Assembly: GCA_938049325.1 (NCBI GenBank)
Contig: CALICC010000311.1
Span: 1-10,464 of the forward strand
Source of the DNA: an uncultured Ilumatobacter sp.
GTDB lineage: Bacteria; Actinomycetota; Acidimicrobiia; Acidimicrobiales; Ilumatobacteraceae
Direction of reading: 5' to 3'
Length of the DNA: 10,464 nucleotides
The notes under the pieces were generated by a model that was not told the origin of the DNA, did not search any database, and saw only the letters and a program-made list of their open reading frames with translations. A program made the translations under genes and the position numbers. Positions 8,321 to 10,464 of this stretch are shown one piece after another (position 1 is the first letter of the stretch; the number at the start of each line of letters is the position of its first letter).

Positions 8321-8326
8321 CATACT
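8321..8326 (+). promoter_or_regulatory. Candidate -10 element before mrdA (leaderless geometry)
   Basis: CATACT differs from TATACT at one position and ends six bases before the mrdA ATG, so transcription would start at the A of the start codon. A TTGACA-like ATGACA (8302-8307) is upstream, but only 13 bases away, shorter than the normal spacing. No Shine-Dalgarno is visible before mrdA. Low confidence. Confidence 0.22.
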
Positions 8327-8332
8327 GGTGTG

Positions 8333-10464
8333 ATGGCGATCGACAAGCGGACGGCGCGTCTTGGTGTTCTCGCGTTGGTGGCGACGATGCTGTTCGGCGT
8401 CGTGGGCGCGCGGTTGTGGTTCCTGCAGACCGTCGAGCAGGAAGGCCTGCAAGAAGAGGTCGACACGACAAAGCGACGCACGGCCCCGCTGCTCCCCGAG
8501 CGTGGCCGGATCTTCGACGCCGAAGGTCGGATCCTCGCCGACAACGAGCGAATCCTGACCGTTGGTGTGGAGTGGGAACTGATCAACAACACCGACGATC
8601 GTGCGGAGATCTTCCGACGTCTGTCCGGCTGGGTCGAGGTGCCGGTCGAGGAGATGGAAGAGCGCTATCAGAGCGGTCAGTACAGCAACTTCTTGCCGAT
8701 GCCGGTTGCTGAAGACATCGACGAGCCGACCGCAGCAGCGATTCTCGAACGGGTCGAAGACCTTCCCGGTGTACGAATCCTGGAACAGGCGCGACGGGTC
8801 TATCCGTATGCGCCGCTCGCGAGCCACGTGGTCGGCTACCTGGGTCGGATCACGGCCGAAACCAAGGATTTCTACGATGAGCGCGGCTACCAAGTCAACG
8901 AGCGCGTCGGCAAGTTCGGTATCGAACTGAGCATGGAAGAAGAGTTGCACGGCACTCCCGGCTACGTCATCTACGAGGTCGACAAGCGGAGCCGGATCGT
9001 CCGTGAGATCGAGCGTGTCCCGGCAGTCAACGGCCAAGACGTCCAACTGACGATCGACCTCGACCAGCAGCAGTTCGCCGAACAAGCGCTCGAAAGCCAG
9101 ATCAAACTCCGTCGTAGCGAAGTCGCGCGCAACGGGCTCGACCCCGAGACGAATTTCAAAGATCGGTTCTTCACGGAGTTCCCCGAGGAAGTCCCGTTCA
9201 AGGCGCCCGCCGGGGCGGTCGTCGTGCAGAACTACGAGAACGGTCACGTCGTCGCGCTGGCCAGTTACCCGACCTTCGACAATCGATGGTTCGAATCGGA
9301 TCTCGGTGGCGGTCGATTCGACGAGCTGTTCCCGTCCACCGATGAAAATGGCGATCCGATCGACCCCGACGAATCGATCCTGGTCAATCGTGCGATTCAA
9401 GGTAGGTACAACCTCGGCTCCACCTTCAAGCCGTTCACCGCATACGCGGCATTGCAGACCGGTCTGATCGACACCGACGACTACTACCTCGACGAAGGCC
9501 GCTACCGGATGACGTCGATCGACCAGAACCGGTGCGATTCTGGCGAGGTTCGCTGCGTGTTCAAGAACGCAACCTGTTCGGGAACCGGTCGGCCCTGTGT
9601 GTATGGCAGCGTTGACGTCGAAACTGCCCTCGCCGTGTCGAGCGACGCGTTCTTCTATCGCATCGGCGAAAACCTGATGGTCGAAAACGATTTCGGTCCG
9701 GTGCTGCAAGAGCAGGTCCGCTTGTTCGGATTCGGCGCAGATACCGGTATCGATCTGCCGTTCGAGTTCGATGGCACCGTGCCCGACGAGGAGCTGAAGG
9801 CGCGCTACGCAGAGCTCGGTGTGATCAGCGAGGCCGAGGGAGCGGGCTACTACACGGGTGACAACGTGCAGTTGGCGATCGGCCAAGGGTTGTTGTCGGC
9901 GTCGCCGCTGCAGCTCGCAACCGGCTACTCCACGATCGCGAACTCGGGCTTCGTGATGCGTCCCGAGATCATCAAGGCGGTCTACGAACCTGGCGTGCCC
10001 GACGCGCCCGAGACTGGCTACGCCGACATCACCCAGGCTCGATTCGCGCAGGAACCGAACGTGCGAGGCGATCTGGTTCGCCAGATCCCGATGTCGGAGG
10101 AGATCGGCGGCGAACTCACACGCGGGCTCCGCCGAGTGGTCACCGGGCCTGGAACCACCAGCGACTACTACCACTCGACAACGGGTGAGAAGTTGTTCTT
10201 CACGTATCCGTCCAGCGCGATCCCCGTCGCCGGCAAGACGGGCACGGCTCAGGGTGCTGGCAACTATCCGTGGAACGACTCTTCGGCCTTTGCCGCGTTC
10301 AGTGTCGACAGTTCCAGGCCGTACACCGTGAGTGCGTATCTCGAGAAGAGTGGCTATGGATCCCAAGCGGCCGGCCCGGTCGTGAAGTGCATCTTCTTGC
10401 AGCTCTCAGGGATTGCCCCAGCCGACCCCGTGGAACTCTCCGATCCGCTCGACACCTCCAATCT
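8333..10464 (+). CDS. mrdA: Penicillin-binding protein 2 (elongasome transpeptidase), right end cut by window
   Basis: Open without a stop from ATG 8333 to the window end: 710 visible residues, probably only the C-terminal tail missing. PBP2 is the class B transpeptidase that crosslinks peptidoglycan in the side wall together with RodA, outside the membrane. A short cytoplasmic start leads to a transmembrane helix at about 8-30. The dimer/pedestal domain begins with ERGRIFDAEGRILADN (56-71). In the transpeptidase domain the nucleophile is Ser363 with Lys366 (STFK), the second motif is Ser436-Ser437-Asp438 (SSD, the SxD form found in PBP2s), and the third is Lys635-Thr-Gly-Thr (KTGT). NVQLAIGQGLLSASPLQLA is also typical. 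Between motifs one and two lie four Cys at 401, 408, 415 and 422, an unusual feature. GTG at 8330 is an equally in-frame alternative start. It follows mreD by 52 bases; rodA is expected next. Confidence 0.94.
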   Translation, partial: MAIDKRTARLGVLALVATMLFGVVGARLWFLQTVEQEGLQEEVDTTKRRTAPLLPERGRIFDAEGRILADNERILTVGVEWELINNTDDRAEIFRRLSGWVEVPVEEMEERYQSGQYSNFLPMPVAEDIDEPTAAAILERVEDLPGVRILEQARRVYPYAPLASHVVGYLGRITAETKDFYDERGYQVNERVGKFGIELSMEEELHGTPGYVIYEVDKRSRIVREIERVPAVNGQDVQLTIDLDQQQFAEQALESQIKLRRSEVARNGLDPETNFKDRFFTEFPEEVPFKAPAGAVVVQNYENGHVVALASYPTFDNRWFESDLGGGRFDELFPSTDENGDPIDPDESILVNRAIQGRYNLGSTFKPFTAYAALQTGLIDTDDYYLDEGRYRMTSIDQNRCDSGEVRCVFKNATCSGTGRPCVYGSVDVETALAVSSDAFFYRIGENLMVENDFGPVLQEQVRLFGFGADTGIDLPFEFDGTVPDEELKARYAELGVISEAEGAGYYTGDNVQLAIGQGLLSASPLQLATGYSTIANSGFVMRPEIIKAVYEPGVPDAPETGYADITQARFAQEPNVRGDLVRQIPMSEEIGGELTRGLRRVVTGPGTTSDYYHSTTGEKLFFTYPSSAIPVAGKTGTAQGAGNYPWNDSSAFAAFSVDSSRPYTVSAYLEKSGYGSQAAGPVVKCIFLQLSGIAPADPVELSDPLDTSN
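9533..9598 (+). other. Cys-X6-Cys-X6-Cys-X6-Cys ladder in PBP2
   Basis: Codons for Cys401, Cys408, Cys415 and Cys422 are exactly 21 bases apart (9533, 9554, 9575, 9596). The intervening peptides (DSGEVR, VFKNAT, SGTGRP) are unrelated, so this is not a recent duplication. It lies between STFK and SSD, in a stretch about 16 residues longer than the same interval in E. coli PBP2 as I recall it. Candidate metal site or pair of disulfides. Confidence 0.7.

Noticed and set aside
8213..10366. 717-codon open frame on the minus strand
   Set aside because: It is antisense to mrdA, whose frame holds all three transpeptidase motifs. Composition is again that of a high-GC shadow frame.

Overview
The window is an uninterrupted stretch of a high-GC actinobacterial chromosome. 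It carries two conserved housekeeping blocks: tig-clpP-clpX-folC (protein folding and turnover, then folate) and ndk-mreB-mreC-mreD-mrdA (nucleotide supply, then the elongasome). From memory, the order tig-clp-clpX-(valS)-folC-ndk-mreBCD-pbp2 matches the Streptomyces and Mycobacterium core order. Two features point to the class Acidimicrobiia (Ilumatobacter-like) rather than to those genera: the Thr/Asp/Pro-rich low-complexity segments, and a rod-type mreB cluster in a genome with this protein composition. That taxonomic call is inference.

Layout. 1-591: C-terminal part of trigger factor, ending in a His/Asp-rich acidic tail. 591-1223: one ClpP serine protease gene, sharing one base with tig. 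1350-2630: ClpX ATPase. 2682-3971: FolC. 3998-4810, on the minus strand: a lone putative lipoprotein with a laminin-G/concanavalin-like domain, convergent with folC and divergent from ndk. 4942-5352: nucleoside diphosphate kinase. 5471-6505: MreB. 6534-7721: MreC with a large Thr-rich insertion. 7741-8280: MreD. 8333-10464: PBP2 (MrdA), running off the right edge; this frame is open without a stop to the end of the window. No gap between genes exceeds about 131 bases. I see no tRNA, rRNA, CRISPR, insertion sequence or phage gene.

How the genes work together. Trigger factor, ClpP and ClpX handle nascent-chain folding and ATP-dependent degradation. FolC makes folylpolyglutamate. MreB, MreC and MreD scaffold the lateral-wall machine whose transpeptidase is PBP2; its usual partner RodA is expected just downstream, outside the window. 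Plus-strand gene spacing is tight in two places (tig/clpP and mreC/mreD), where translational coupling is likely.

I do not see a wholly new system here. The points most worth a second look are: an evenly spaced Cys-X6-Cys-X6-Cys-X6-Cys ladder inside the PBP2 transpeptidase domain, next to the position of a zinc site known in other PBP2s; a disordered insertion of about 120 residues in the MreC beta domain; a seven-codon mini-ORF that links the mreC stop to the mreD start; a metal-binding-type His tail on trigger factor; and replacement of the usual gene between folC and ndk by an inverted lipoprotein gene.
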